Below, in pieces: positions 33,318-45,198 of a DNA stretch of 64,000 bases. The position numbers and the translations under genes are program-made. The stretch covers positions 24,485,340 to 24,549,339 of the forward strand of contig OZ024794.1 in assembly GCA_964017045.1 (NCBI GenBank), read 5' to 3'. Every line of letters begins with the position of its first letter. Within the stretch, counting starts at the first letter, position 1. Under the pieces are notes generated by a model that saw nothing but the letters and a program-made list of their open reading frames with translations, was not told where the DNA came from and searched no databases. This stretch comes from Omphiscola glabra (Eukaryota > Mollusca > Gastropoda > Lymnaeidae).

Positions 33318-36300
33318 TTAGTTCATAAAACATATGATGTCAGTTGGCAGCTGAAGCTGGTTGAAGTTAGGTCGCTCCAAAGAAGCATTGAGGTTTTGCA
33401 ATCTGGAAAGGAAAGGGGGAGGGGGTGGTTATTTAGTTCTTCAGACCTGGAATAATACATAAAAATTTACTGAGCAAAAAACTATCTGCAAAATACATTC
33501 AACTGACATTTTATTGCACAGCAAAAGTAAGTTTTTAAAAGAAGGAGAAGAAAGCAAATCAACTCGGATTGTTTTACAACAAGCTGATGTGTAAAAATGG
33601 GTTGTGATAAGGAATGGCGAATAGCTAATGGGGACAAGGCTAATTTATAACTATATCTTGCTGCTGCTGTAAACTATTCTCTAAAAGTTGTGTGCTGTGA
33701 ACCTCACCTAATTCACTGACAGTTGTGTGCTGGTGCTGAGATCGTCAATGAGTTTCACGAGGTTGGTGGCCCCCACGTCTAAAGCTCTTTGTTTGAAAGT
33801 GGTCACAGCATGGCTGCACTCCATCATGGCACACATCGGGTCGTCGGGGTCACAGATTTCATACTGTAAACAACCAACACAAATTGAATATGTTTAACAA
33901 GAGATAGGAGGATTTCATTGAATGTGTTTAACAAGAGATAGAAAGATTTCACTGAATATGTTAACAAGAGATAGAAAGATTTCATTGAATATGTTAACAA
34001 GAGATAGAAAGATTTCATTGAATGTGTTTAACAAGAGATAGAAAGATTTCACTGAATATGTTAACAAGAGATAGAAAGATTTCATTGAATATGTTAACAA
34101 GAGATAGAAAGATTTCACTGAATATGTTAACAAGAGATAGAAAGATTTCATTGAATGTGTTTAACAAGAGATAGAAAGATTTCACTGAATATGTTAACAA
34201 GAGATAGAAAGATTTCCCTGAATATGTTTAACAAGAGTTAGAAAGATTTCCCTGAATGTGTTTAACAAGAGTTAGAAAGATTTCCCTGAATGTGTTTAAC
34301 AAGAGATAGGAGGATTTCATTGAATATGTTTAACAAGAGATAGAAGGATTTGGATCAAAATTTAGCATTCTAAAATATAGAAAAAAATAAAATCTGGAAA
34401 AAAGAATTTAATTTAAAAAAAAATAAAAAAAAAATATATATATATTATTATCTAATTCTTAAATAATTTTTTTTTTTTTTACAAATTATGGGAAAAGTGG
34501 ATTGAATTTTACAATTTTTTTCTTCAATTTGCTAATTCAATTGATAGTAAACTTTTGACCTGTTTGGAAATATCAGTATGAAATCCAGCTTCTGCCAAGT
34601 ACTGGGCCAGGTTGACATGCCCAGTGTCCAGACAGTCGAACAAGGTCTGACTAAACCTTGATTCACCATTGTGCTCAAGAAGTGGGGGGACAAGCTTTTT
34701 CATCTCATCCAGGTTACCAGACTGGAATGAAGACGTTGTCAGAAGTTAAACTACTGGTTATCAATTATACATTGATTGCAGAGTGTGCAACCAGATGTAA
34801 CTGATTCATAAATGTAACAAAAACTGTTCAATAAACAGCACACTCATCTTACTTCAATGATGAGGTTGGGGGGAAACAAAAGCTATAAAGTATTTCTAAA
34901 AGTTTAAACATTTTGAACTTGTAATGATAAAAGCTATATTCTTTAGTTTGAGTGAGAAATGGTGTCAGTGACAACAGGTCATCAGATCTAGATATGCCAT
35001 GTCAATGTGCAATTAAAAATGGGTATTTAATCAAGTTGTTTAGTCTTAACTTCAAACTTTGTAAACAATAGATTCAATGATTTTAAACTTTGTAAACAAT
35101 AGACTCAATGACTTCAAACTCTGTAAACAATAGATTCAATGACTTCAAACTTTGTAAACAATAGACTCAATGACTTCAAACTCTGTAAACAATAGATTCA
35201 ATGACTTCAAACTTTGTAAAAAATAGACTCAATAACTTCAAACTTTGTAAACAATAGACTCAATAACTTCAAACTTTGTAAACAATAGATTCAATGACTT
35301 CAAACTCTGTAAACAATAGATTCAATGACTTCAAACTTTGTAAACAATAGATTCAATAACTTCAAACTCTGTAAACAATAGATTCAATGACTTCAAACTT
35401 TGTAAACAATAGATTCAATAACTTCAAACTTTGTAAACAATAGATTCAATAACTTCAAACTCTGTTAACAATAGATTCAATAACTTCAAACTCTGTAAAC
35501 AATAGATTCAATAACTTCAAACTCTGTAAACAATAGATTCAATAACTTCAAACTTTGTAAACAATATATTCAATAACTTCAAACTTTGTAAACAATAGAT
35601 TCAATAACTTCAAACTTTGTAAACAATAGATTCAATGTGTCAAGTCATAGTAAAACCTTTATTGCTTGGTGAAAGCGCTCCTCAAAATTTGACTCTGTGA
35701 GAAATATGTCAAGGTCAAGGTTGACGGTGGGCCTCCGCCTCACCTTGAAGGTCTGTTCACCACACTGGGATCTGTCGTAATCTTCAGGTACAAAATCATA
35801 CTGAGGATAGAGAGGTGTAATGCAAAAACTTGCTTGTGCACATTAAATGGCCACTTTGAAATAACAGCTACTTTCTTCTGGACAAAAAAAAAAAAAAAGA
35901 CGTTCTTAAAATATATGTCATCTGCAAAAATAATTGCTGGAGTAACATATTAAAAAAAACTGTTGGGGAGTTGGTGAATGAGACACAAACATTTGGTGTA
36001 AATAAAACAATATAGGTTCAGCTTTAATAACATTTACACAGAATACACATGCAAATATTTCGGCTAATGTCTTCATCAGTCAAAAAAAAACAAAAAAAAC
36101 CCAATTCATATGAGTATAAATTAAATTTACACAATGTACATATTTCAGTCTATCATCCTACCTATTAACACCATTACATGCATCACCCCATCACATTCTG
36201 GATTTTCCACAGCATGACAAATAAACATTTTTTATCTTCTAATTCTAGTAGCTAAAAAAGGGGGGGGGGGGTGCGGCTAGAGGGGTGGTCCTTTTTCCTT

Positions 36301-39300
36301 ACATAGGTGGCACAGAGTTTTTTTTGTGGAAGGTAAGCTGCAAAGGGGAGCCCTGGCTGCTAGTTTTGAAACAGGACCAATTCAAGGATTAGAAGAGAAT
36401 CTATTTACCACATCTTTGATGAGTGCACATGAACCAGTCTTCTCTATCAGATCTTGAATCTCTTTGCTTGCTGAGTATATGTAAACATAGTGCAGGGGAT
36501 TTTGGCCAAACTAGAAGATGGAAAGAAACAAACAACACATTGATACATTAAACTTTGCACTGACGGATAAAACGTTTATGACATCTCATAGAGATCATTT
36601 CTTATGTGAGTACAGGTGCCTGAACAAACTCTGTCTCTCCCCAAGCATTTTTTCCCCCCAATGTTTTTAACTAGAAAATTTCAAATATTTCAAAGTAAGA
36701 CACACTGACTTCCTTCCACATCTGGTACATTGAAGAAAATCATTTTCAATAACATTACAAGATCCCATGATCAGCAAGTAATTTTTGGCAAGCAGGCGTA
36801 ATTGTTATGTTCATTACATTTGTTATTAAATCAATAACAGACATCTAGCTGACAATAAAAAAGAACAACAAGACTTTGTCTTACATTGTTTGTGTGTCCC
36901 AGCATGAAAGGATACTCTTGCACCAGGTACCTGATAATCCCTATATAATCCGAGGCAGGATTACAGCTCTGGCCATAGAAGCGTTTCCAGCACTGGCCCC
37001 TCTTGAAGGTGCACTCTTTTTTGAAACCCCGACAGCTGATGGACTTGGTGTCCTGCTGGTTGTAGAGTTGCTCGGTGTCTGAGTGGGACGTTGTGTTGCT
37101 GGGGTCCATGTTGGTGAGGTTAATGTCATTGAATATAATGTCCCTGTTGCCGTTGACATGGCTGTTTGTGCTGTTCCGCTGTCCGTTACTGATCTGGGCA
37201 TTGTCATTGACAGGCTGGCTCTGGCTGTGCTGGATGGCATAATGCAGTAATGTCCGACCAGCTTTGTCCCTGGCGTTGGCGTACTTACGACTCATGTGTT
37301 TGATCAGCTGTGCCTTGTTTCCGGTCTTGACCAAGGCAAAGAGTTTCATAACATGGGCCTGCAATGATCAAACAATAATTTAAAAAACTTTCCCAAATTT
37401 TATATTCATAAAGACACTAATAAATATCAATGAAAAAAATTTGTTTTAGACTTTAAAAAAAATTTTTTTTTTAATTTGAAAAAAGGGCCTTAAAACGTAT
37501 ATAAATGTACATTTTGAAAAAAAGGGCCTTAAAACTTGTATGAATGTTCATTCTGAAACCCCTCCCTAATAAAGCTAAAAATATAATGAACATTCATTAT
37601 CAAATTTTTTTTTAAAAGGAGGAATAACCCTACTTAATGTCAACTTAGATTCTAAATAGTTAAATCAATTCAAGGGTAACAACCACAGTGATTTTCTGTG
37701 GATAAATATAAAGGGGATATGTAATGGATTTGACCTTATACAATGATCCTAGGTGAGCATTTACTGTACCTGTGTTGACTGGATGTTCTATAATGATCCT
37801 AAGAGAGCATTTATTGTACCTGTGTTGACTGGATGTTCTACAATGATCCTAAGAGAGCATTTATTGTACCTGTGTTGACTGGATGTTCTTGATGAGTTCA
37901 AAAAGCTGCTTGGAGCATTTCTGCCTGACAATGGACATGGCGTTGCAGTGGCCCGACTCTGGGATGATGTGGCCATACTGCTGCAGGACCAGAGCTTCCA
38001 GCCTCTCAATGTCACAGTCTTGGATCAGCTCAAGGACATGACTGTCTATCAGCTCCCTGGTCACAGCCACACAAAAATAGACATAATCAACCAAATAGCT
38101 AAGCCGATTGGCTAATGTACAGCATGGTTAACAACTCAACGATTGATAAGATTAACAAGACGTAACAAACTGTATGTGTTTACACACTACCAGTAGAATT
38201 AAACTTTATCAAATCAGGACTCTGTACAAAGTAAACTGATGACAGAAGGCATTCACCATTCAAAAGATCATATTCAAAGATCATATATTAAATTATAATA
38301 CAAATGATACAAAAGAACACACACACACACAAAAAGTTAAAAATGGGTACAGAGCAACTGCAAATACAAATTTTAAAAACATCAATGACAAATGTCAAGG
38401 CTGGAGATGACAAATGTCATGGCTGGAGATGATGACAAATGTCGTTGCTGGAGATGATGAATAATGACAACATATACATTATTTTTGGAGTACTATTAAA
38501 ATTAACAATCCAGCTAACCACACTAAAACAAAATTAAAATCAACAATCCAGCTAATCACACTAAAACAAAATTAACATCAACAATCCAGCTAATCACACT
38601 ATCTAAACTTGTGATCGTAGAATACATAGAACTGGGACGGAGTTCTTATTTTGATACAATGGAAAAATTACCTCTGAAGCGGTCACTACAAATAAATGGA
38701 AAATCTTCTCCATAAGTGAAGATTATGAAGGTACGAGCACCTACTCTATCAATGAGCACCTACTCTATCCATGAGCACCTACTCTATCAATGAGCACCTA
38801 CTCTTATCAATAAGCACCTACTCTATCCATGAGCACCTACCCTATCAATGAGCACCTACTCTATCAATGAGCACCTACTCTATCAATGAGCACCTACTCT
38901 ATCAATGAGCACCTACTCTATCAATGAGCACCTACTCTATCAATGAGCACCTACTCTATCAATGAGCACCTACTCTATCAATGAGCACCTACTCTATCAA
39001 TGAGCACCTACTCTATCAATGAAGAATGTAAAAGAAAATAAACACCTAGCATATCAGTGGTGATGATTTTTTTGTATTATTATAACGAGAGATATCTGGG
39101 CTCACTTGTAGTCTGGACGTTTCAATATGTCGCAGTGATCTCGTGCTGTCCTCCCCATGGCATCCCTTGCAGCCACATTGACTCCATTGTTCAGTATGGC
39201 TCGAATGACCGCCTCACTTTCACCGTTACACATGGCCTCAACGAGGACAGTCTGACCGTGAATGTTGCGGATGTTCAAATCTGCATCTCGGAGAATTCTG

Positions 39301-42300
39301 GCAGTGATGGACTCATCCTGTGGCCGGCACTTTGGATTGACCAGCTGTGGAAGGCACAACATGACGCATCTTACTGGGATGTTAGGCTGGGGCTGGTCAA
39401 CTGGACAATCTTGTCTTTTAAATACTAAAACTTCATTGATAGTTCCTTACCATCTTAAGCACAACTCATTGACTTCTAAAATCTTACAATACAAATTAGC
39501 ATTGGGCTCTACTTGCCAGTGCAACAAATAATGTTTCTCTTACCAGGAGTACAAACTAAAGAAATCTTAGATGGATCTTAATTTTAAAAAAAAAGAAAGA
39601 TTAGTAGGACTTTACTCTTTTTCTATATATTAAGGGCCCACGATCAATTTATTGATCATTATGGCTCATATGAATGTAGATGGGATTTGCAATGTTTCTG
39701 TGCCTGGTGTTGATGAGGATATTTCACTTGTTACAAGAGTAACTGAGTGAGGGTATCATGCACTGGAGGTTGGTAACTTTTAAAAAGTAACGTTTGATGT
39801 TTGTTTATTTGAATGTAAAAAAAAACCTGAAAGAAGAGAGGCTTTGGTGGGCTGGCAGCCTCCGACTCAAATGTGTACTTGACTGAGGTATCTGGGTTGA
39901 GCTCCATGAAGGCATTAATCAGCTGGATCTGATTGATCTCCCACACAGCCGCCAGCAAGGGTCGCGGTGCCGTGGGGTAGTCCCTGTAGAAGAACTGGTA
40001 GGAGAAGTCCTTGGTGTTGATGTCCACTTTCTGTAGTTGCTCTGTGGGAGTTATGGAAATTATTTTAATACGCTCACTCAACTGGCCACTCAATTGGCCA
40101 CTCAACTGGCCACTTTGTTTGTGAATCATGAAGCCCACAATAACTAACTGCATAAAGGATAAATAATTTCCTAGCCCACCACCTCGAGGCCGTATCTTGG
40201 CTTTCATCAAATGAAATTCCCGACCTCCTCTTTACCCAGCGATCTTTTAAATTTAAAATAACCACATTTTAATGATGAGACTGAAACCTTGGCACATTTA
40301 TTACAAAAATAACAACAGCGGAAGAACCTGCCTGCAGCTTTCCACATGTTGACAAACTGAAGTTTGCCACTCAACATGGACAAGGCCATCTCATTGGTGT
40401 TCTCATATTTCTCTAGCAGCATGACTGTGTCCAACTGGGTCTCACACAGGTGAACTTGGCACTGTTGAGTAAACACACTGCTGACATGAAATATACACTG
40501 GGAACTCTGAAACATCTCATGTGTTATAAAACATTGACTAAAAAATATTAAGGAAGGAAGACTAAGCCACTTCATTTTAATCTACTACAGGTCAAATTTA
40601 CAATATCATGTAAATAAGATTGCTTAAAATTTTTTACAGTCGTAAGCTCTTTGAAAAAATTAATCAAAATTAATAGAGATCTAAAAATGCAATGCTCATT
40701 TTAAGTAATTTAATTTATTTATGTTCTTTCAATCTATGCTAATGGCAGCGACAGGGGTGCCACTCACTGAAAGCTGTGAACCCTGAAATCCCTTTCTAAA
40801 CATTTCTTGAACCCTGAAACTTCATCTACAAAATTTTCCAACCCTGAAGCTAACGAAACTCATAAAATTCATACACTTTTCTTGTGCAATGATTACATCC
40901 TATACTATATGCATATATTTATGCCACAAAACTACTAACTGGGGACAAATCACAGGCAGTTGAAGACATTTAATTTGCTTAATTCTTCATTTTAACTAAA
41001 ATAAACTAAAAAATCGATATCCGAATAGCGTTGAGTCTAATGGTACCCAGGTGCGAATGGCGGTGCTGCGTGTCTGGGTCAATTTTGACAAAATGCTATT
41101 CGGATGTCCTTTGTGGTCGTTTATTTTAGTAAAACTGAAGAATTAAGTTTACAAACATATAGTCCATTCAATTATCTTTCATTTGATACCTCATTTGGTC
41201 TTACAAACCCAACAATAATATATTAAATAGTTTTTTAATCCCAACCTCTCACTTATGGTACCCGGGTACCAGTAGCCACTTCGTTCTTTAATTATCAACT
41301 TTGGCTGCTTTATTTTCACATTAATTTTAATCACATAATATATTGTTTGCGTTTTTCGAAATATGTAAAAAAAATAATGCGTTCAATCTGACTTTTTGAA
41401 TAAATAACAAAACAAAATAGAAATTGTGTTATGGAAAAATGTAGATATTTCTTTAAATGGTTTATGAACAAAATTGAAAATATTATATTGATACGAAGCA
41501 CGAATGAAATGAACTTCATGGTGTGATATTTTCAACACAGTGTGTAAAGCGGACACAAAAAAGGGGATGGTAAGTTTGACCTGGAAATACCTTGAGATTG
41601 GCCGTTTCCCTTCCAATAACCTTGACTGTTCTGCACCAATATCTCAGTAACCTCTCAATGAGAACTGGGTCAGGATTCTTAGATTTCACTGCAGCCCAAA
41701 GACCTGGATCCAATGTTGGTTTAAATGAATGTTAGCACTGATAACAAATAGTCAGAAAGAATGTGTACTTAATATACCAAAAAACAAAACAAAAACAAAC
41801 AATAAAAAAACAACATTTCAGATCACTGACTATTGGATACTTAGATAAGATACACAAAATTGAAAGGTAAGAGTAAAGACTCTGCACAGACTGATGTAAA
41901 AAAATATGCTTGAAGACAATTGATTAAATAGACACGAACAATCTGTGTCGATATAACAACATATATATAGAGCTTTGATAATAATTTTACATCACAAATA
42001 ATTAAACGTTTCGGCACTTGCCTTCATCAGTACAAGACATACAAATAAGTATTAATCAAATGTACATAATATATATATAGAGAGAGAGAGATAAATCCTA
42101 CCTAAAAAATAGAAAACCAGACAGAAACAAGGTAAAGAAAAAAGAAGAATGAAAAGGAAGTGACTTGAAGTAAAATTTAAAAGCCCAATCAGGAAAAAAG
42201 ACATCGCAGTAACGTAAAATTGTGGATTTGGTTTATCCCATATGGAGTTAACGTGCCAAATCTATTTTAAAGCTTTATCGCAGTTTAAACACTTTTATAA

Positions 42301-45198
42301 TTAGTTGAAGACAATTGACACATTCTGACTAAACCCTTGCCCTAAACCCCCCCCCCCCCCCTATACTTACCTGGGTGATATTTCCTAAGCCAGTGTAAGT
42401 TCTCCTCCCAGCCTGTGTTTTTTAGGTGGAGTATTTCATCTTCTGGAGTACGGCCCGCCTTGTTCTTTTTAAGAGGACAGGCTCCACATCTGAGACAAAT
42501 GGAAAAATGAAATTGTGGAAATAAAGGAATTCATGGGGTTAAAAAAAAAAAAATTACACAAAGACTGATTGTGTAAAAGCAAAGTAGGAGAACCATGGAA
42601 GCCTGCACAGATCTGGTGCTTGACTCATAATATATACGATCTTTAGAGTAAGATCTGTTGCTTGACTCGTAATATATATGATCTTTAGAGTAAGATCTGG
42701 TGCTTGACTCGTAATATATATGATCTTTAGAGTAAGATCTGGTGCTTGACTCATAATATATATGATCTTTACAGTAAGCTCTTTTGCAGATTTCCAAATG
42801 ACTTAATGTTAGCATAGTATACTTTGAATCTACTGTAGAAAAACTGTAGTAAAACTAAAACTCAATACATACATTGCTTTGCTACGTACTGTTATGTTTT
42901 TGAGAATTAAATCTGTGTAAAGATTTTGGCTCGTAGAAGAAACAATACAAAGGACTGAGAAAGCAGTATGCACAGAAAACAACACCAAAGCTAATGATAC
43001 TAACAATATTCAATTTAATTATGCAAATAAATTTGTATACAAACACAAATTTGAGTAAAGAAACAAAAAACTGTATCAACTTACAGCAAGAGAAAAATGC
43101 ACACCTCAAAATACAAATGTCAACTTAACGCAAAGAATTATATAATGTCTCGTACAGAACGAAAGTCTCGTATAGAAAAATTCTTGCTCTTGGTCTCTCT
43201 ATCTCGCTCTGTCTATCTATTTCTCGTTATGTCTATCAGCTAAGAAACCTGGCAGCCTTGGTATAGGAATTAAATCCAAAAATTCAAGTAAAGAAAATCT
43301 AGAAACTGCATCACCTCATGGCATTCTTGAGAGCGAATGGAATGCATTCTTATGTAAACAGCTCCTTCCCAGCCAAGAAAGGGGTGGGCAGGGAAGGTTG
43401 ACACAGCACATTTACACAAAAACTTCAATATTAAGGCCATACTAGTAGGCAAGTTGTGGTGGCTAAAGATTAAAAATAAGCCAAGCCCCCACATGCCGCA
43501 CGAGGCTATGCATGACAATACAAAATCTGATCTCACCTCATCAAAGCCACAATACAACGCCAGGCCCCAGGGACTCTGACCACTTTGTGAAGGACCGTGT
43601 CGCCGTTTTCATCGGGCACCTCTATGTCCAGCTTAGTGGACAGCATGTACATGATACGTGTGCCGTTGGCGGTCAGGTACAGGTGGGTGTAGTCGGTCAG
43701 CACATGCAGGAAAGTCTCACCCGTCTTGCTGTCTCTGGCATTCAGATCAATGCCAGCCATGTAGTATTTACCTGAGAAAAGTTGATCAATGGATTAACAG
43801 TGGTAATGATGGTTCATTGAGAAAACCCTGAATTCCAGAGAATAACAGAAAAATAAAATGTACCTACTTAGGTTTTAGTGTCTAAGGTATTTGTGTCTAA
43901 GGAATGCGTGTCTAAGCTGTGTGTCTAAGGTATGTGTGTCTTAGTTATGTGTGTCTAAGGTATGTGAGTCTAAGGTCTGTGAGTCTAAGGTATGTGTGTC
44001 TTAGTTATGTGTGTCTAAGGTCTGTGAGTCTAAGGTCTGTGAGTCTAAGGTATGTGTGTCTTAGTTATGTGTGTCTAAGGTCTGTGAATCTAAGGTATTT
44101 ATGTCTTAGTTATGTGTGTCTAAGGTATGTGAATCTAAGGTATTTGGGTCTTAGTAATGTGTGTCTAAGGTATTTGTGTCTTAGTTATGTGTGTCTAAGG
44201 TATGTGTGTCTAAGGTCTGAGTGTCTAAGGTCTGTGAGTCAAAGGTTTGTGAGTCAAAGGTCTGTGAGTCTAAGGTCTGTGTGTCTAAGTTCTGTGAGTC
44301 AAAGGTATGTGAGTCTAAGGTCTGTGTGTCTATGGTCTGTGAGTCTAACACAGCTTGAAGATCCTGACCTATCTGATGTCAACACAAAAGCAACAAGAAA
44401 TCTAGTGAGTTTTTTTTGTTTGGTTTTATACTTTTTTTGTGTTTTTTCCTTTTAAGGGGGGTGGGGGTGTGGATGTTTGCAAAAAGTATACAAGGAACAT
44501 CCATCACCCTTATGCCAGATTTATGTTTCTAGGAAACATTGCCTTGCATAATAAACATGAACCAAGTAAAAGTGCAAAACCTTTATTCAAGTAGGATACA
44601 TTTCTTGTTGTGTTCTCAACATCAACTTCAAATAAAGGGGTCGGCAACCTTTTTTTTTTAGTGTGAGGGGCCATTGTTATAGTTATAATAATAATTATAA
44701 TATTTAAAAATATAAGTTAAGAAAATATTTTGGGAGCTGCATGTCAGATTAAAGATGCTTACTTTATTTAATCAACACCTCCCCCCCCCCCCCCCCGGCC
44801 CGCACCCCAACACATGCATCAGTCTTTACTTCAGATACACAGCTAACAATGTAAATGTGTACTTACAGACGAGTTAACATGAAATAATTACTTACAGACA
44901 AGTTCACATGAAATAAGTATTTGCAGACGGTTTCACGTGAAATAAGTGCTTGCAGATGAGTTTCACTTGAAATAATTCCTTACAGATGAGTTCACATGAA
45001 ATAAGTACTTACATATAAGGTCACGTGAAATAAGTACTTACAGACAAGTTCACAGGAGTAGCAAATGTTCCCAACAGCAAACGACTTGGAGATCTCATGG
45101 TCCCTGATGTTGTCTATGGTGGACTTGTTGTCCAACACTTGCTTCTTTGGTCCAATGTTCTTGGTGTGGACAAGAGAGGGGCTCTCAGTGGAGCTCAT
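33318..45198 (-). CDS. Ankyrin-repeat protein, 14 exons, 834 aa
   Basis: Exons: 45198-45042, 43771-43537, 42489-42371, 41703-41591, 40461-40332, 40041-39827, 39344-39106, 38056-37870, 37358-36885, 36510-36409, 35800-35657, 34721-34560, 33863-33721, 33402-33318. The sum is 2505 nt and all junctions are in frame. Twelve introns are GT-AG; intron 5 needs a GC donor (GCTGCAG/GCAGGT). Ankyrin-type helices are clear at residues about 57-130 (TGETFLHVLTD, NGDTVLHKVV), 340-395 (HGQTVLVEAM, MGRTARDHC), 494-515 (AGRTLLHYAI) and 608-640 (FGQNPLHYV). Between them are Cys-containing segments (CGACPLKKNK; RGQCWKRFYGQSC) and an N/S/T-rich linker in exon 9. No membrane span, kinase or other catalytic domain is seen. 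I do not recognise a named family; likely an intracellular scaffold or adaptor. A further upstream exon cannot be excluded. Confidence 0.85.
33885..34352. repeat. 32-35-bp minisatellite next to an acceptor
   Basis: About 14 copies of gtttaacaagagatagaaag plus atttcattgaatat, alternating attgaatatg and actgaatatg forms that suggest two-unit blocks. It starts about 20 bp upstream of the exon 13 acceptor of the ankyrin gene (33864/33863), but the unit does not include the AG. Confidence 0.95.
35040..35640. repeat. 30-bp minisatellite in ankyrin-gene intron 11
   Basis: About 20 copies of cttcaaactttgtaaacaat plus agattcaatga, with tttg/tctg, gatt/gact and atga/ataa alternants distributed in blocks. 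Begins about 15 bp from the exon 11 donor (35657/35656) but does not contain it. Confidence 0.95.
36000..36165. repeat. Dispersed repeat fragment, partner of 41935-42105
   Basis: Shares tttcggc followed within about 10 nt by cttcatcagt, then an AT-rich stretch and a tcctacct-type end, with the sequence at 41935-42105. Both are intronic in the ankyrin gene. Probably two copies of one transposable element or SINE-like repeat; the class is not determined. Confidence 0.4.
37741..37889. repeat. 50-bp repeat carrying copies of an authentic 5' splice site
   Basis: Three copies at exactly 50-bp spacing. On the minus strand each includes CCAGTCAACACAG/GTACA; the authentic donor of ankyrin exon 8 is at 37870/37869 and the two copies at 37820/37819 and 37770/37769. 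Each unit holds about 20 nt of exon 8 sequence and 30 nt of intron. Confidence 0.95.
38385..38610. repeat. Two short arrays in ankyrin-gene intron 7
   Basis: First, about three copies of ctggagatgacaaatgtca (38390-38465). Second, about three copies of aaaatcaacaatccagctaa plus tcacactaaaac (38490-38605). Confidence 0.85.
38735..39022. repeat. 19-bp minisatellite in ankyrin-gene intron 7
   Basis: About 15 copies of gagcacctactctatcaat; the left units show ccat/ataa variants, the right ten are identical, so homogenisation is strongest at the right end. Confidence 0.95.
40978..41147. mobile_element. 170-bp foldback MITE
   Basis: Long imperfect inverted repeat: the left arm begins CTTAATTCTTCA and CTAAAATAAAC and ends ATCCGAATAGC; the right arm is the reverse complement with few mismatches. 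Arms are about 50-60 bp around a roughly 55-bp centre. It lies in intron 4 of the ankyrin gene. The target duplication is not clear. Confidence 0.75.
41935..42105. repeat. Dispersed repeat fragment, partner of 36000-36165
   Basis: Contains acgtttcggcacttgccttc then atcagt, followed by AT-rich sequence and an (AG)n tract. Related to 36000-36165; both intronic. Confidence 0.4.
42598..42785. repeat. 43-44-bp minisatellite in ankyrin-gene intron 2
   Basis: Four copies of tgcttgactcgtaatatata plus tgatctttagagtaagatctg; the central two are nearly identical. Confidence 0.95.
43868..44350. repeat. 15-bp-based minisatellite in ankyrin-gene intron 1
   Basis: About 30 units of tctaaggtatgtgtg with tcttagttatgtgtg and tctaaggtctgtgag variants. 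Variants recur in ordered groups, giving a longer higher-order period. Confidence 0.95.
44636..44815. mobile_element. Possible hAT-like end, degraded
   Basis: ggggtcggcaacctttt followed by ggggccatt resembles the terminal part of non-autonomous hAT elements. A poly(C) run of about 16 nt at 44781-44796 is adjacent. No paired end or target duplication found. Confidence 0.25.
44855..45060. repeat. 29-30-bp repeat carrying copies of an authentic 5' splice site
   Basis: Seven copies on the minus strand of GTGAACTTGTCT/GTAAGTA followed by CTTATTTCA. The first copy is the end of ankyrin-gene exon 1 with its real donor (45042/45041). Later copies keep GTAAGT or GTAAGG in four cases and have GCAAG or GCAAA in two. 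Confidence 0.95.
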
